A stretch of DNA of 40,378 nucleotides from Candidatus Saccharimonadota bacterium. Lineage in GTDB: Bacteria; Patescibacteriota; Saccharimonadia; CAILAD01; BJGX01. Numbering within the stretch: the stretch's first letter is position 1; every line of letters begins with the position of its first letter. The notes below the pieces were generated by a model. It did not search any database, had not been told where the DNA came from, and was given only the letters and a program-made list of their open reading frames with translations. Of this stretch, positions 29,476 through 37,659 are shown one piece after another. The stretch covers positions 1 to 40,378 of the forward strand of contig JACDEK010000001.1 of assembly GCA_013816445.1 (NCBI GenBank), given 5' to 3'. A program made the position numbers and the translations under genes.

Positions 29476-30342
29476 ATGCCATCAGGTGCTTACGGATCAT
29501 CCAACGCTGTATCAGCAACACCAGCAGCAGTATTTCGTCCTAACGTATGGTCTAACGAAGTTCTTATGTTCGTCAAAAAGAACCTCGTTCTAGTACCACT
29601 AGTTCGTCATTACGATGCAGAAGTATCAAGTTACGGTCAGACTGTAGAAATTCCTAACGTTTCTACAATCGGTGCAGCTCTTAAAGTTGCCAACACAGGC
29701 GTGACTATTAACTACAACACAGAAACTAAAACAACTATCACATTAAACCAACACTACGAAAGTTCTTTCTTACTAGAAGACTTCGTTAAAATCCAGTCTA
29801 AGTATGATCTACGATCTGCTTACACAATGGCTGCAGCTTACGCTATAGCTGAAAAGATTGATGGTTTCATCGCTACTAACATGTCTACCTCATTCACCTC
29901 TTATGGTGCATTTGGTACTGTAATAGCAGATAGCCTAATCTTAATTGCTAACCGTTATCTTGACGATGCTAAAGCTCCACAGACTGATCGATCACTTGTT
30001 GTAACCCCACAAGGTAAACAAGAAATGCTAAATATCGATAAATATATTCGATACGATGCAATCGGAATCGGTGGAGACCGAAACAGCATCTTGACAGGAC
30101 AAATTGGTGAAATCTACGGAGTTAAAGTATTCATGAGTCAGAACCTTGTTCAGCTCGCTACTACAACACCACAGAACAACCACTTGTTCTTCCATAAAGA
30201 TGCTTTCGCAGTTGCTATCCAACAGCAATCTCGTACTCAGACCCAATACAAACAAGAATATCTTGCTTGGTTGGTAACAGTCGATATGCTATGGGGTGGT
30301 ACTGTACTACGACCAGCATTCGGTTTCAATCTTAAGTCATAA
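29476..30342 (+). CDS. Major capsid protein
   Basis: 288 residues, AAAGGAGG five bases before ATG. HK97-fold coat pattern: W-S-N-E-V-L-M-F-V-K-K-N-L-V, G-Q-T-V-E-I-P-N-V, L-N-Q-H-Y-E-S-S-F-L-L-E-D (E-loop/spine region), R-S-L-V-V-T-P-Q-G-K-Q-E-M-L, a G-E-I-Y-G-V-K-V-F-M-S-Q-N-L strand, and a C-terminal A-W-L-V-T-V-D-M-L-W-G-G. Position after the scaffold gene and a strong terminator after it agree. Forms the icosahedral shell. Confidence 0.85.
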   Translation: MPSGAYGSSNAVSATPAAVFRPNVWSNEVLMFVKKNLVLVPLVRHYDAEVSSYGQTVEIPNVSTIGAALKVANTGVTINYNTETKTTITLNQHYESSFLLEDFVKIQSKYDLRSAYTMAAAYAIAEKIDGFIATNMSTSFTSYGAFGTVIADSLILIANRYLDDAKAPQTDRSLVVTPQGKQEMLNIDKYIRYDAIGIGGDRNSILTGQIGEIYGVKVFMSQNLVQLATTTPQNNHLFFHKDAFAVAIQQQSRTQTQYKQEYLAWLVTVDMLWGGTVLRPAFGFNLKS

Positions 30343-30365
30343 GACTAAGATAAAAACTACAGATT

Positions 30366-30388
30366 AGGACTCTTCGGAGTCCTTTTTT
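30366..30388 (+). terminator. Strong intrinsic terminator after the capsid gene
   Basis: AGGACTC-TTCG-GAGTCCT with a UUCG tetraloop, then six T. An outer ACTACA/TGTAGT pair extends the stem. Confidence 0.9.
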
Positions 30389-30392
30389 GTAG

Positions 30393-30401
30393 TGGTACAA
30401 T
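30393..30401 (+). promoter_or_regulatory. Extended -10 promoter after the capsid terminator
   Basis: TGGTACAAT five bases after the terminator T-run, 22 bases before the ATG at 30424. Confidence 0.5.
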
Positions 30402-30423
30402 TATAAGATAACAAGGAGATATT

Positions 30424-30624
30424 ATGCCAGCAACAATTATTTCAAGAGATACAGACACAGCAGAAAAGGTTCAAGATGAAGTTAGAAATTTACCAGCTAA
30501 CCAAGGGAAGAATGATCACGCTATGTGGCTTTTAATACATGCAGAAATAGCTACAAGTATAGCGGCTAATAAGTTAGTTCGAAATACTACATATATCCCA
30601 GCAAACAAGCACGGTGCGAAATAG
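30424..30624 (+). CDS. Small hypothetical protein between head and glycan modules
   Basis: 66 residues, AAGGAG seven bases before ATG. Helical: A-E-K-V-Q-D-E-V-R-N-L, then W-L-L-I-H-A-E-I-A-T-S-I-A-A-N-K-L-V. Possibly a head-associated minor protein; no family was recognised. Confidence 0.65.
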   Translation: MPATIISRDTDTAEKVQDEVRNLPANQGKNDHAMWLLIHAEIATSIAANKLVRNTTYIPANKHGAK

Positions 30625-30627
30625 TAT

Positions 30628-30656
30628 TTGACATATCTCCATAAGCGGTTTATTAT
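30628..30656 (+). promoter_or_regulatory. Strong promoter of the glycan gene cluster
   Basis: TTGACA (30628-30633), 17-bp spacer, TATTAT (30651-30656), 28 bases before the ATG at 30685. It matches the minus early promoter at 22299 in both boxes and spacing. Confidence 0.8.
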
Positions 30657-30684
30657 TTAGATATAACAACTTAAGGAGGCGAAT

Positions 30685-31020
30685 ATGTTTGATAAGAAAT
30701 ACAAAAGTCCACTAGAATTTGACAAAGCACTAACAAAAGAGCTTGGATTAACAGGGGAACTAAACTCAAGCCTAGATGCAAAACTCGTCTATGTTAAGTC
30801 TCAAATAGAGCAGTTTAAGCAGATGATCATTCGTTATGAGTTTGACATACTGCTCACTAATAATCTAATAAATCATGAAGTAGAAGCTTTCCAAGCTAAA
30901 GGGCGTGAAAACCAATCATCTTTTATAAGCGATGCAAAACAATCAACTGCAGCACTTAAAACTATGATTCAGTTACGAGACGAGCTAGAGGCAGAAAAAG
31001 AAAAAGTAAAGAAGAAGTAG
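30685..31020 (+). CDS. Coiled-coil hypothetical protein at start of glycan cluster
   Basis: 111 residues, AAGGAGG seven bases before ATG. Helical: F-D-K-A-L-T-K-E-L, Y-V-K-S-Q-I-E-Q-F-K-Q-M-I, and a charged end E-A-E-K-E-K-V-K-K-K. First gene after the strong promoter. Role unknown. Confidence 0.65.
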   Translation: MFDKKYKSPLEFDKALTKELGLTGELNSSLDAKLVYVKSQIEQFKQMIIRYEFDILLTNNLINHEVEAFQAKGRENQSSFISDAKQSTAALKTMIQLRDELEAEKEKVKKK

Positions 31021-31026
31021 GCTAAT

Positions 31027-31821
31027 GTGGGTGATACATTAGCTGTAGTCCTACCAAGTAGGGGACTCTTATTTAGTGAAACTCTAGAGGAGTTGCTAAA
31101 TGAGTTAGAGGGCTTTAAGTACAAAATATTCTGGTCACACGCCAGATCATTACCAGACTGTTTTAATATCCCAACTGAAGAAGCACTGAAAGATCCAAGT
31201 ATCTTTGCAGTGCTTTTTGCTGAAGACGATATGATCTTACCTAAAGGGGTGCTTAAGAAGATGTTTGGTATGAACTACCCAGTAGTAGCCCTAGACTATC
31301 CATTTAGAAATAATGGTGATTCAACTATGTGGCACGACCCAGAGGGATTTGTCTTATGGTCTGGTACAGGGTTCTTACTAGTAGCCAAGCAGGTATTAGA
31401 GAATATGCAGAAACCAATTTGGATAACAAACACCACATGGGATACTATGGTCAAACAAGACCGAGTGTATATATGGCCTCGTAAGCTTACTAAGGTAGCC
31501 TATGGTCTACATGATGTGAACTTTGGTATGACTCTCTACTCACAGGGATTAAGAATAAAGGACGTAGAAATGGAAGGCGGGCAACGTAAACTTCGTAAAT
31601 TAGGCAGAGCTAAAGTAAACAACGGAGCTCACGATATTAAGGAACTTAACAAAATAGGTAGAGATCTTGTAATAAAAACAACTGACCCAAGAAAGATTGC
31701 TATATTCAAGCAGGCTTTAAGTAGGATTAGAAGTATTGAATTATGTGCAGAAGCACCTGACTTCATTGAGTATGTAGATGGGCAAGCTACCGTAAGAGGA
31801 GAAGAACATGAAACAGTCTGA
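31027..31821 (+). CDS. GT-A-like glycosyltransferase, copy 1
   Basis: 264 residues from GTG. N-terminal A-V-V-L-P-S-R-G-L-L-F-S-E, then the metal-binding acidic motif F-A-E-D-D-M-I-L-P (~73) and W-S-G-T-G-F-L-L-V (~112), with Y-G-L-H-D-V-N-F-G (~163) in the acceptor half. This is the layout of GT-A enzymes, the E-D-D acting as the DxD equivalent. It is a paralogue of 32085-32951 (shared L-P-S-R-G-L, E-D-D-M-I-L-P, S-G-T-G, Y-G-L-H-D-V). Likely transfers an activated sugar. No membrane segment. Confidence 0.7.
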   Translation: MGDTLAVVLPSRGLLFSETLEELLNELEGFKYKIFWSHARSLPDCFNIPTEEALKDPSIFAVLFAEDDMILPKGVLKKMFGMNYPVVALDYPFRNNGDSTMWHDPEGFVLWSGTGFLLVAKQVLENMQKPIWITNTTWDTMVKQDRVYIWPRKLTKVAYGLHDVNFGMTLYSQGLRIKDVEMEGGQRKLRKLGRAKVNNGAHDIKELNKIGRDLVIKTTDPRKIAIFKQALSRIRSIELCAEAPDFIEYVDGQATVRGEEHETV

Positions 31822-31822
31822 T
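31798..31822 (+). repeat. 25-bp gene-junction repeat, copy 1
   Basis: Identical to 32075-32099. Carries the last codons of one gene (G-E-E-H-E-T-V ending), a GGAG site and the start M-K-Q-S-D of the next gene. Confidence 0.9.
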
Positions 31823-32098
31823 ATGAACGAAATAAAGGGTATAGACACTGTAGAGCTTATTGATTTTAGACACCTGAAAGAAGTAACACCTACGTTAATA
31901 ATGATTGCAAGACTTAAGTATACTAGTGCTAAAGGCATACTTCTTAGTGACGCAGTAGCACAGAACATACTCAACCTTGATATGCTCGTAGTAAATGATG
32001 AAAACCATCCTAAATATAACTCTACATACTGTGACATAAAGATTTACGCCGAATTAGACAAAAGGATAACAGATGGAGAAGAACATGAAACAGTCTGA
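31808..32098 (+). CDS. Small protein between paralogous glycosyltransferases
   Basis: 96 residues. Start and end are both defined by the 25-bp junction repeat, so it begins M-K-Q-S-D and ends G-E-E-H-E-T-V, like its neighbours. Mixed alpha/beta with L-I-D-F-R-H-L-K-E-V and L-D-M-L-V-V-N-D-E-N-H-P-K-Y. No family was recognised. Confidence 0.65.
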   Translation: MKQSDMNEIKGIDTVELIDFRHLKEVTPTLIMIARLKYTSAKGILLSDAVAQNILNLDMLVVNDENHPKYNSTYCDIKIYAELDKRITDGEEHETV

Positions 32099-32099
32099 T
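32075..32099 (+). repeat. 25-bp gene-junction repeat, copy 2
   Basis: Perfect copy of 31798-31822, again with a shared C-terminal ending, ribosome site and start codon. Implies duplication of a gene junction together with the paralogous genes. Confidence 0.9.
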
Positions 32100-32951
32100 C
32101 AATGGCTCGCAAAACAGCGTACAAAAGTTGGGGTTATACTACCAAGTCGTGGGTTGATATTCTCCCAGACAGCAGAAGAAATAGTAACAAACGTACAGGG
32201 TGTACGGCACAAGTTCTTTTTCGCTCATAAACTCCCTATACCAGAGTGCTTTGAAACACCTACTAGACGAGCTTTACAGGACAAGACAATTACCCATCTA
32301 TGGTTTGTAGAAGACGATATGATTCTACCGCCAGATGTACTCAAAAGTCTTGTAGATGCAGATAAGGAGTCTATAGCTTGTAACTACCCAGTTAATAATC
32401 AGGGTAGAGATGCAATGCTTATAGATGCAGAAGGACGAGTAGTATTCTCTGGCACAGGTTGTTTGTTAGTTAAACGAGCTGTATTCGAGAGAATGAAGAA
32501 ACCCTACTTCAGAACTGACATAGGCTGGCAAGGGCATAACTATGAAAACTTTATCAAGCTTATATCATCTAAGTCTCGCAAAGATAATCGCTATGGCTTG
32601 CATGATGTTACATTCGGAGTGCAACTCTACAAAGAGGGTAGACCAATTATAAAATCACCTATCTTGCTAGGTCAGAGAAAACTTGTAGCACTTGGTCAAG
32701 CAGGTACAAATGACGGTGCTCATCAAATAGAGGAGTGGACAGAAGTAAACGAGAATACAATGTATAACGAGATACGATCATATCCAGCCAAACCAGTAGG
32801 ATCACTAGTGACTGTAATGATAAATGGCATAGAGTCACCCATGATGGATGCAAAGCACGCAGCCATGCTTATGGAGAAGAAGGGTGCAACGCCCCCACCT
32901 AAGAGAAGCGTAATCATAGACGATAGTGCGGAGTTGTTATGGATCTCTTAA
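32085..32951 (+). CDS. GT-A-like glycosyltransferase, copy 2
   Basis: 288 residues. The start at 32085 is chosen because GGAG lies six bases upstream, as in the neighbour gene. Motifs: V-I-L-P-S-R-G-L-I-F (~15), F-V-E-D-D-M-I-L-P (~75), F-S-G-T-G-C-L-L-V (~116), Y-G-L-H-D-V-T-F-G (~165). The C-terminal ~70 residues, P-V-G-S-L-V-T-V-M-I-N-G, are extra relative to copy 1. Paralogue of 31027-31821. Overlaps the next gene by 13 bases. Confidence 0.7.
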   Translation: MKQSDQWLAKQRTKVGVILPSRGLIFSQTAEEIVTNVQGVRHKFFFAHKLPIPECFETPTRRALQDKTITHLWFVEDDMILPPDVLKSLVDADKESIACNYPVNNQGRDAMLIDAEGRVVFSGTGCLLVKRAVFERMKKPYFRTDIGWQGHNYENFIKLISSKSRKDNRYGLHDVTFGVQLYKEGRPIIKSPILLGQRKLVALGQAGTNDGAHQIEEWTEVNENTMYNEIRSYPAKPVGSLVTVMINGIESPMMDAKHAAMLMEKKGATPPPKRSVIIDDSAELLWIS

Positions 32952-33667
32952 TTGTAATCATTACCTATAACCGCCTTGAATACACAAAACGTACAATACA
33001 AGATTTACTAGATACAATAAAGATACCTCACTATATCCTTGTAGTGGATAACGCATCTACAGATGGCACTCCTGAATACTTAGAAAAGTTACTAGATAAA
33101 AAGAAAATAGATGGGCTAGTTTTAAATGACGAGAACTACTATCCTGGCAAAGCTTGCAACATTGGTTGGGAGGAGGGATTAGAAGCTTATCCACAAGCAA
33201 CTCACCTTATGAGATTAGACAACGACTTTGTACTCTTAAAGGGCTGGGATACTACAGCAGAAAAATACTTTGACAAGATAGACAATCTTGGTCAACTTGG
33301 ACTAGACTATGATGCTATAAAAGATAATAAAGAACATGAAAAAGAATACAACGGTATGATATTGAACCACTGGCCAGGTGTGGTTGGTGGAGTAAATATC
33401 ATACCTAAAGGGCTCTGGGATCTAGGTATACGTTACGAGGAAACTCGCTGGATAAAGAAATGGGAGGGTATCAGCTCACCACAAGAGGACTCAGCACTCT
33501 CTAATAATATCAAAAGCTGGGGATTCTTAGTGGGGCATATGCAAGAGAAGCTTGCTTGGACGTTTGCAGATGAAACCAACTGGTCAGATTATCCAGATTA
33601 TTATATTAAGACTATGAGCGAGCGTGGATACGACGACCTAGTCAGAAAGATAAAAGGTAAAAAATGA
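32939..33667 (+). CDS. Family-2 glycosyltransferase
   Basis: 242 residues. Classic GT2: I-V-I-I-T-Y-N-R-L-E-Y-T at the N terminus, V-V-D-N-A-S-T-D-G-T (~35), the metal-binding L-M-R-L-D-N-D-F-V (~90), and E-D-S-A-L-S (~180) before the catalytic region. Cytoplasmic, without membrane helices. Its stop overlaps the next ATG, in the tight chain of the glycan operon. Confidence 0.8.
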   Translation: MDLLIVIITYNRLEYTKRTIQDLLDTIKIPHYILVVDNASTDGTPEYLEKLLDKKKIDGLVLNDENYYPGKACNIGWEEGLEAYPQATHLMRLDNDFVLLKGWDTTAEKYFDKIDNLGQLGLDYDAIKDNKEHEKEYNGMILNHWPGVVGGVNIIPKGLWDLGIRYEETRWIKKWEGISSPQEDSALSNNIKSWGFLVGHMQEKLAWTFADETNWSDYPDYYIKTMSERGYDDLVRKIKGKK

Positions 33668-34770
33668 AAGTAGCAACAATACTAGGTACTCGACCTGAAC
33701 TTATTAAGATGTCTGAAATTATTAAAAAACTAGACAAACATACAAACCACATACTTATCCACACTGGTCAGAATTATGACTTTGAACTAGGCGGTATATT
33801 CTATGAAGAACTTGGAGTAAGGAAGCCAGACTATGTGTGTGAATTAATTGGGGATAACTTACACGAAAAGATAGCTTCTATAATCGCTGCAACAGGCGAG
33901 GTATTAGCAAAAGAGAAACCAAACGCAGTTGTTATACTCGGTGATACCAATAGTTCACTAGCAGCATATATGGCTAAACGATTAAAGATACCAGTGTTCC
34001 ACCTAGAAGCTGGCAATAGATGCTTTGACGATAATGTACCTGAAGAAGTAAACCGTAGAATAATTGATCATATAAGTGATGTGAATATGGTGTACTCAGA
34101 AAACAGTCGACAGAACTTAATAGCTGAAGGCATAGCAAGGGATCGTATATTTACTATGGGCTCACCAATGCAAGAGATAATCGATACCCACGCTGGTAAG
34201 ATTGCAAAGAGCGATATACTACCCTACTTAGGAGTTGATGAGAATAAATACTTTGTAGCTAGTATCCACAGAGAAGAAAACGTAGATAACACGAACAACC
34301 TTAGTGAGATAGTTAAGTCACTAAACAAAATAGCAACTCTATATAACATACCAGTCATACTATCTGCTCACCCTCGTATGCTCGACAGAATGGAAAAGAA
34401 TAAGTTTGTTCTTGATGATAGGGTAATAGTACATAAACCATTTGGTTTCTTTGACTACATGAAACTCCAGATGAACTCTAAGTGTGTAATCAGTGATAGC
34501 GGTACAATATCTGAAGAAAGCTCTATAATGGGTTTTCCTGCAATAACCCTACGCAATACCATTGAAAGACCTGAAGTCATTGATGTGGGCGGTATGCTTA
34601 TCACTAGTATCAATATGATTAACATCCTGGACTGTTTAAAGGTAGCTACAAGCGACTTTGAAGCTTCACCCACACCAACAGCCTATGACATAGATAACTG
34701 CTCTGATAGGGTACTTAAAACAGTTCTTAGCTATACTCCGTATGTGAATAGATATGTGTGGAACAAATGA
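33664..34770 (+). CDS. UDP-sugar 2-epimerase, CapG/WbjD type
   Basis: 368 residues. Family signature: L-G-T-R-P-E-L-I-K-M at the N terminus, H-T-G-Q-N-Y-D (~38), L-G-D-T-N-S-S-L (~97), H-L-E-A-G-N-R-C-F-D-D-N-V-P-E-E-V-N-R-R (~115), S-I-H-R-E-E-N-V-D-N (~200), S-D-S-G-T-I-S-E-E-S (~278). The G-N-R-C-F-D variant is what I recall for CapG/WbjD-type epimerases of L-FucNAc or L-QuiNAc pathways, rather than WecB. Inverts C2 of a UDP-6-deoxy-L-HexNAc. ATGA overlaps at both ends. Confidence 0.85.
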   Translation: MKVATILGTRPELIKMSEIIKKLDKHTNHILIHTGQNYDFELGGIFYEELGVRKPDYVCELIGDNLHEKIASIIAATGEVLAKEKPNAVVILGDTNSSLAAYMAKRLKIPVFHLEAGNRCFDDNVPEEVNRRIIDHISDVNMVYSENSRQNLIAEGIARDRIFTMGSPMQEIIDTHAGKIAKSDILPYLGVDENKYFVASIHREENVDNTNNLSEIVKSLNKIATLYNIPVILSAHPRMLDRMEKNKFVLDDRVIVHKPFGFFDYMKLQMNSKCVISDSGTISEESSIMGFPAITLRNTIERPEVIDVGGMLITSINMINILDCLKVATSDFEASPTPTAYDIDNCSDRVLKTVLSYTPYVNRYVWNK

Positions 34771-35705
34771 AGATAGCAGTTATAGGTGGTACAGGAAGCT
34801 TTGGTAAAGCTTTTGTAAAACGCTACTACAAGAAACACAAGATAACTGTTATTAGTAGAGATGAAGCAAAACAGCATGAAATGAGATTAGAGTACCCAGA
34901 TGTTGCTTACAAGATAGGTGATATTAGGGACAGAGAGAGAATGTTTGAACTTTTAAAGGGCTTTGATTGTATCTTTCAGGCAGCAGCTCTTAAACAAGTA
35001 CCCTCATGTGAGTTTTTCCCAATGGAAGCTGTTAAAACGAACATACTCGGAACGAACAATGTCATAGACGCTTCTGATGGGGCTAAGGTAGTCTGTCTAT
35101 CGACTGACAAGGCAGTATACCCCATAAACGCTATGGGTATCTCAAAAGCTATGATGGAGAAAGTAGCAATCTCTAAAGGGGCTATAGTTACTCGGTACGG
35201 TAATGTAATGCGTTCACGAGGCTCAATAATACCTATATGGGAATTAGCGGCAATAGATAACCAACCAATAAACATAACCAATCCTGATATGACTAGATTT
35301 CTTATGAGCTTAGATGACTCAATAGATCTAGTAATGTTCGCTATGAGAAAAGGTAAGCCAGGTAACATATTTGTCAAGAAAGCCCCAGCTTCTACTATGC
35401 AAGACTTAGCTAAAGCTGTCGTGAATACATTGGGTGATCTTATACCTGAATCCCCACCAGTTAACGTAATAGGTACTCGGCATGGGGAGAAGATGCACGA
35501 AACTCTTATAAGTCAGGAAGAAATGTATAGAACTGATGATATGGGCGATTTCTATAGAGTGAACCCAGACGGTAGGGATATGAACTACGATAAATACTTC
35601 ACTAAAGGCAAACAAGAAAAACCACCTGAAGCATACACTTCAGAGAATACAGAGCAACTAAATGTATTAGATGTTGAGGATCTGCTTTATGAAGCTAAGA
35701 GGTAA
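34767..35705 (+). CDS. UDP-GlcNAc 4,6-dehydratase/5-epimerase, CapE/WbjB type
   Basis: 312 residues from ATG at 34767, overlapping the epimerase stop. Extended SDR: nucleotide motif I-G-G-T-G-S-F-G, L-S-T-D-K-A-V-Y-P-I-N-A-M-G-I-S-K with Met in place of the usual catalytic Tyr (known for this family), T-R-Y-G-N-V-M-R-S-R-G-S, T-R-F-L-M-S-L-D-D, V-I-G-T-R-H-G-E-K and D-M-N-Y-D-K-Y-F. Converts UDP-GlcNAc to the 4-keto-6-deoxy-L sugar, the first pathway step. Confidence 0.9.
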   Translation: MKIAVIGGTGSFGKAFVKRYYKKHKITVISRDEAKQHEMRLEYPDVAYKIGDIRDRERMFELLKGFDCIFQAAALKQVPSCEFFPMEAVKTNILGTNNVIDASDGAKVVCLSTDKAVYPINAMGISKAMMEKVAISKGAIVTRYGNVMRSRGSIIPIWELAAIDNQPINITNPDMTRFLMSLDDSIDLVMFAMRKGKPGNIFVKKAPASTMQDLAKAVVNTLGDLIPESPPVNVIGTRHGEKMHETLISQEEMYRTDDMGDFYRVNPDGRDMNYDKYFTKGKQEKPPEAYTSENTEQLNVLDVEDLLYEAKR

Positions 35706-36453
35706 GATACTTTTACTTGGTTCTACAGGTATGGCAGGGCATACAATAAAACTCTACTTGGAAAAAGTAGGCTATCAGGTGGATACATTACATATGAGAA
35801 TACCAAGAGATATGAATTATCTAAGCCATGTTTATGAGTATGATGTGGTAATAAACTGTATTGGTATGCTTGTAAAAGAAAGCGAAATAGACCATGACAA
35901 GACAGTATTCGTGAATTCTTATCTACCCCAGTATCTAGCTAAGAGAGCTAAGAAGCTTATACACCTTAGTACAGATTGCGTGTTTGACGACAATTTCTAT
36001 GGGCGTAGCAAGGCTTTAGGTGAGGTAGTTAATGATAAAGACCTTACACTACGAATGTCAATTATAGGGGCTGATATGAAGCCAGGGGGTACAGGATTAT
36101 TTAATTGGTTTATGCAACAAGAGGGTGAAGTAGATGGATATAGTGAAGCTCTGTGGAATGGCATTACAACCCTTGAACTGGCTAAGGTTATAGATGAGGC
36201 TATTAAGCAAGATCTAACAGGTCTATATTCACCATTACCAAAATCACCTACAAATAAATACAAATTACTCTATATGATAAGAAAAGTATTTAATAAGGAT
36301 ATTGGCATAAAACTAGTAGAAAAGGGAGATGATAAGGTATTGGCTGAAACTAGAAAAGACTTTGAATACGAAAACAAAAGCTATGAGAAAATGCTAACTG
36401 AAATGAAGGAGTGGATTGATGAACACACAGAACTATACCCGCAATACCGCTAA
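35689..36453 (+). CDS. RmlD/WbvR-like 4-keto-sugar reductase
   Basis: 254 residues from ATG at 35689, overlapping the previous gene by 17 bases, with GAGGA eight bases before. N-terminal G-S-T-G-M-A-G-H Rossmann motif; N-C-I-G-M-L; L-S-T-D-C-V-F; Y-G-R-S-K-A-L-G-E carrying the Y-x-x-x-K pair; F-N-W-F-M-Q-Q; T-T-L-E-L-A-K. The loop before YxxxK is short compared with relatives I recall. It lacks the C-terminal cupin of CapF, so a WbvR-type role (toward UDP-L-RhaNAc, then UDP-L-QuiNAc) is more likely than L-FucNAc. Confidence 0.8.
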   Translation: MKLRGKILLLGSTGMAGHTIKLYLEKVGYQVDTLHMRIPRDMNYLSHVYEYDVVINCIGMLVKESEIDHDKTVFVNSYLPQYLAKRAKKLIHLSTDCVFDDNFYGRSKALGEVVNDKDLTLRMSIIGADMKPGGTGLFNWFMQQEGEVDGYSEALWNGITTLELAKVIDEAIKQDLTGLYSPLPKSPTNKYKLLYMIRKVFNKDIGIKLVEKGDDKVLAETRKDFEYENKSYEKMLTEMKEWIDEHTELYPQYR

Positions 36454-37156
36454 GGAATGTGCCCTAAAGATAGAGAGAGCCGTTAAACACAGAGAGCCAT
36501 TTAGACATTTAGTTATAGATAGATTCTTACCAACAGCTATGGCTGATAGATGTTTAGAGGATTTTCCACACGAGAATACTAACATATGGGATATATCTAA
36601 TGATGATGTAGAGATCAAAATGAGATCTAAGTTTGATTCAGAGTTTGATTTTCCAGGTGAACTGGCGAATGTAGTACGAATACTCAACTCATCTATAATC
36701 TTAAAAGCTATGGCAGAGGCTATTGGGATAACAAAGCTGATACCAGACCCTTATTTTACTGGTGGTGGATTGAACCTGATGACTGAAGGTGGTGCTTTAG
36801 ATGTGCACATAGACGGCAACTATCACGATGCTATGAGGTTAAACAGAAGATTGAATGCAATCCTATTCTTAAACCCTAAGTGGAAAAAGCATATGGGTGG
36901 AGAGTTTGGACTGTACAATAAAAGTGGAACTATACTAAGAAAATCCATTGAGCCTATAATGAACAGATTAGTTATATTTGATACACATGATGAGTCATAT
37001 CATGGAATACCATCACCTATAAGCTTTGATAGACGATCTTTGATACTCTACTACTATACGGTCGAACCAAGACAGCACATGGTTATATCTGAACCTCACA
37101 GTGCTCTATGGAGAAAAAAAGACTTTACTGATAAGAAAGGAAATAAAACACGATGA
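36419..37156 (+). CDS. 2-oxoglutarate/Fe(II)-dependent oxygenase
   Basis: 245 residues from ATG at 36419 with AAGGAG seven bases upstream. The jelly-roll core shows the iron ligands: H-I-D in A-L-D-V-H-I-D-G-N (~124), distal His in D-E-S-Y-H-G-I-P (~191), and the 2OG-binding Arg in D-R-R-S-L-I-L-Y-Y-Y (~203). Related proteins in glycan clusters hydroxylate or oxidise sugars or peptides; the substrate here is unknown. It overlaps both neighbours. Confidence 0.85.
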   Translation: MNTQNYTRNTAKECALKIERAVKHREPFRHLVIDRFLPTAMADRCLEDFPHENTNIWDISNDDVEIKMRSKFDSEFDFPGELANVVRILNSSIILKAMAEAIGITKLIPDPYFTGGGLNLMTEGGALDVHIDGNYHDAMRLNRRLNAILFLNPKWKKHMGGEFGLYNKSGTILRKSIEPIMNRLVIFDTHDESYHGIPSPISFDRRSLILYYYTVEPRQHMVISEPHSALWRKKDFTDKKGNKTR

Positions 37157-37659
37157 TATATGACGATCTTTACACAGATGAAACCTATAATCTACCGAAT
37201 ACTTTTAGAATAAACAAAGTGTATGAATGGGTAAAAAATTACAAATCCATCTTATATGTAGGCTGTGGTCAAGGTAACTATCTTAAGCACATGGACGATA
37301 AAGGACTTAATGTATCGGGTATCGAACTGAGTCAAGAAGCTTGTAGTAAGCTAAAAGGCTATAAGGTGGTGAACATAGACCTACTGCATTACAAAGGTAA
37401 GTATGATGCTTTGTACTGTATGGACGTTTTAGAGCACATAGAGCCTACTGAGATAGACGATAATCTAAAGAATCTTACATCTATAGCCCCCCATGCTTTA
37501 CTGGGCATAGCTAATCATTCTGATGTGTGCAGGGGTGTAGAGCTACATCTAATACAGGAGAACGCTGAGTGGTGGTGGGAACTATTAAGTAAGTATTATA
37601 AGAAAGTAGAACTATCTTGGATTGAAGATAGATTCTTTGCGTTCGAATGTTCTCTATAG
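37153..37659 (+). CDS. SAM-dependent methyltransferase (class I, small)
   Basis: 168 residues. Motif I L-Y-V-G-C-G-Q-G-N-Y-L (~35), acidic I-E-L-S-Q-E (~56), M-D-V-L-E-H-I (~92). Class I Rossmann fold. In glycan operons such enzymes O-methylate sugars or act as capping enzymes. Overlaps both neighbours. Confidence 0.8.
   Translation: MIYDDLYTDETYNLPNTFRINKVYEWVKNYKSILYVGCGQGNYLKHMDDKGLNVSGIELSQEACSKLKGYKVVNIDLLHYKGKYDALYCMDVLEHIEPTEIDDNLKNLTSIAPHALLGIANHSDVCRGVELHLIQENAEWWWELLSKYYKKVELSWIEDRFFAFECSL

Noticed and set aside
30353..30392. Riboswitch-like fold after the capsid gene
   Set aside because: Explained fully by a UUCG-capped intrinsic terminator with a U-run.
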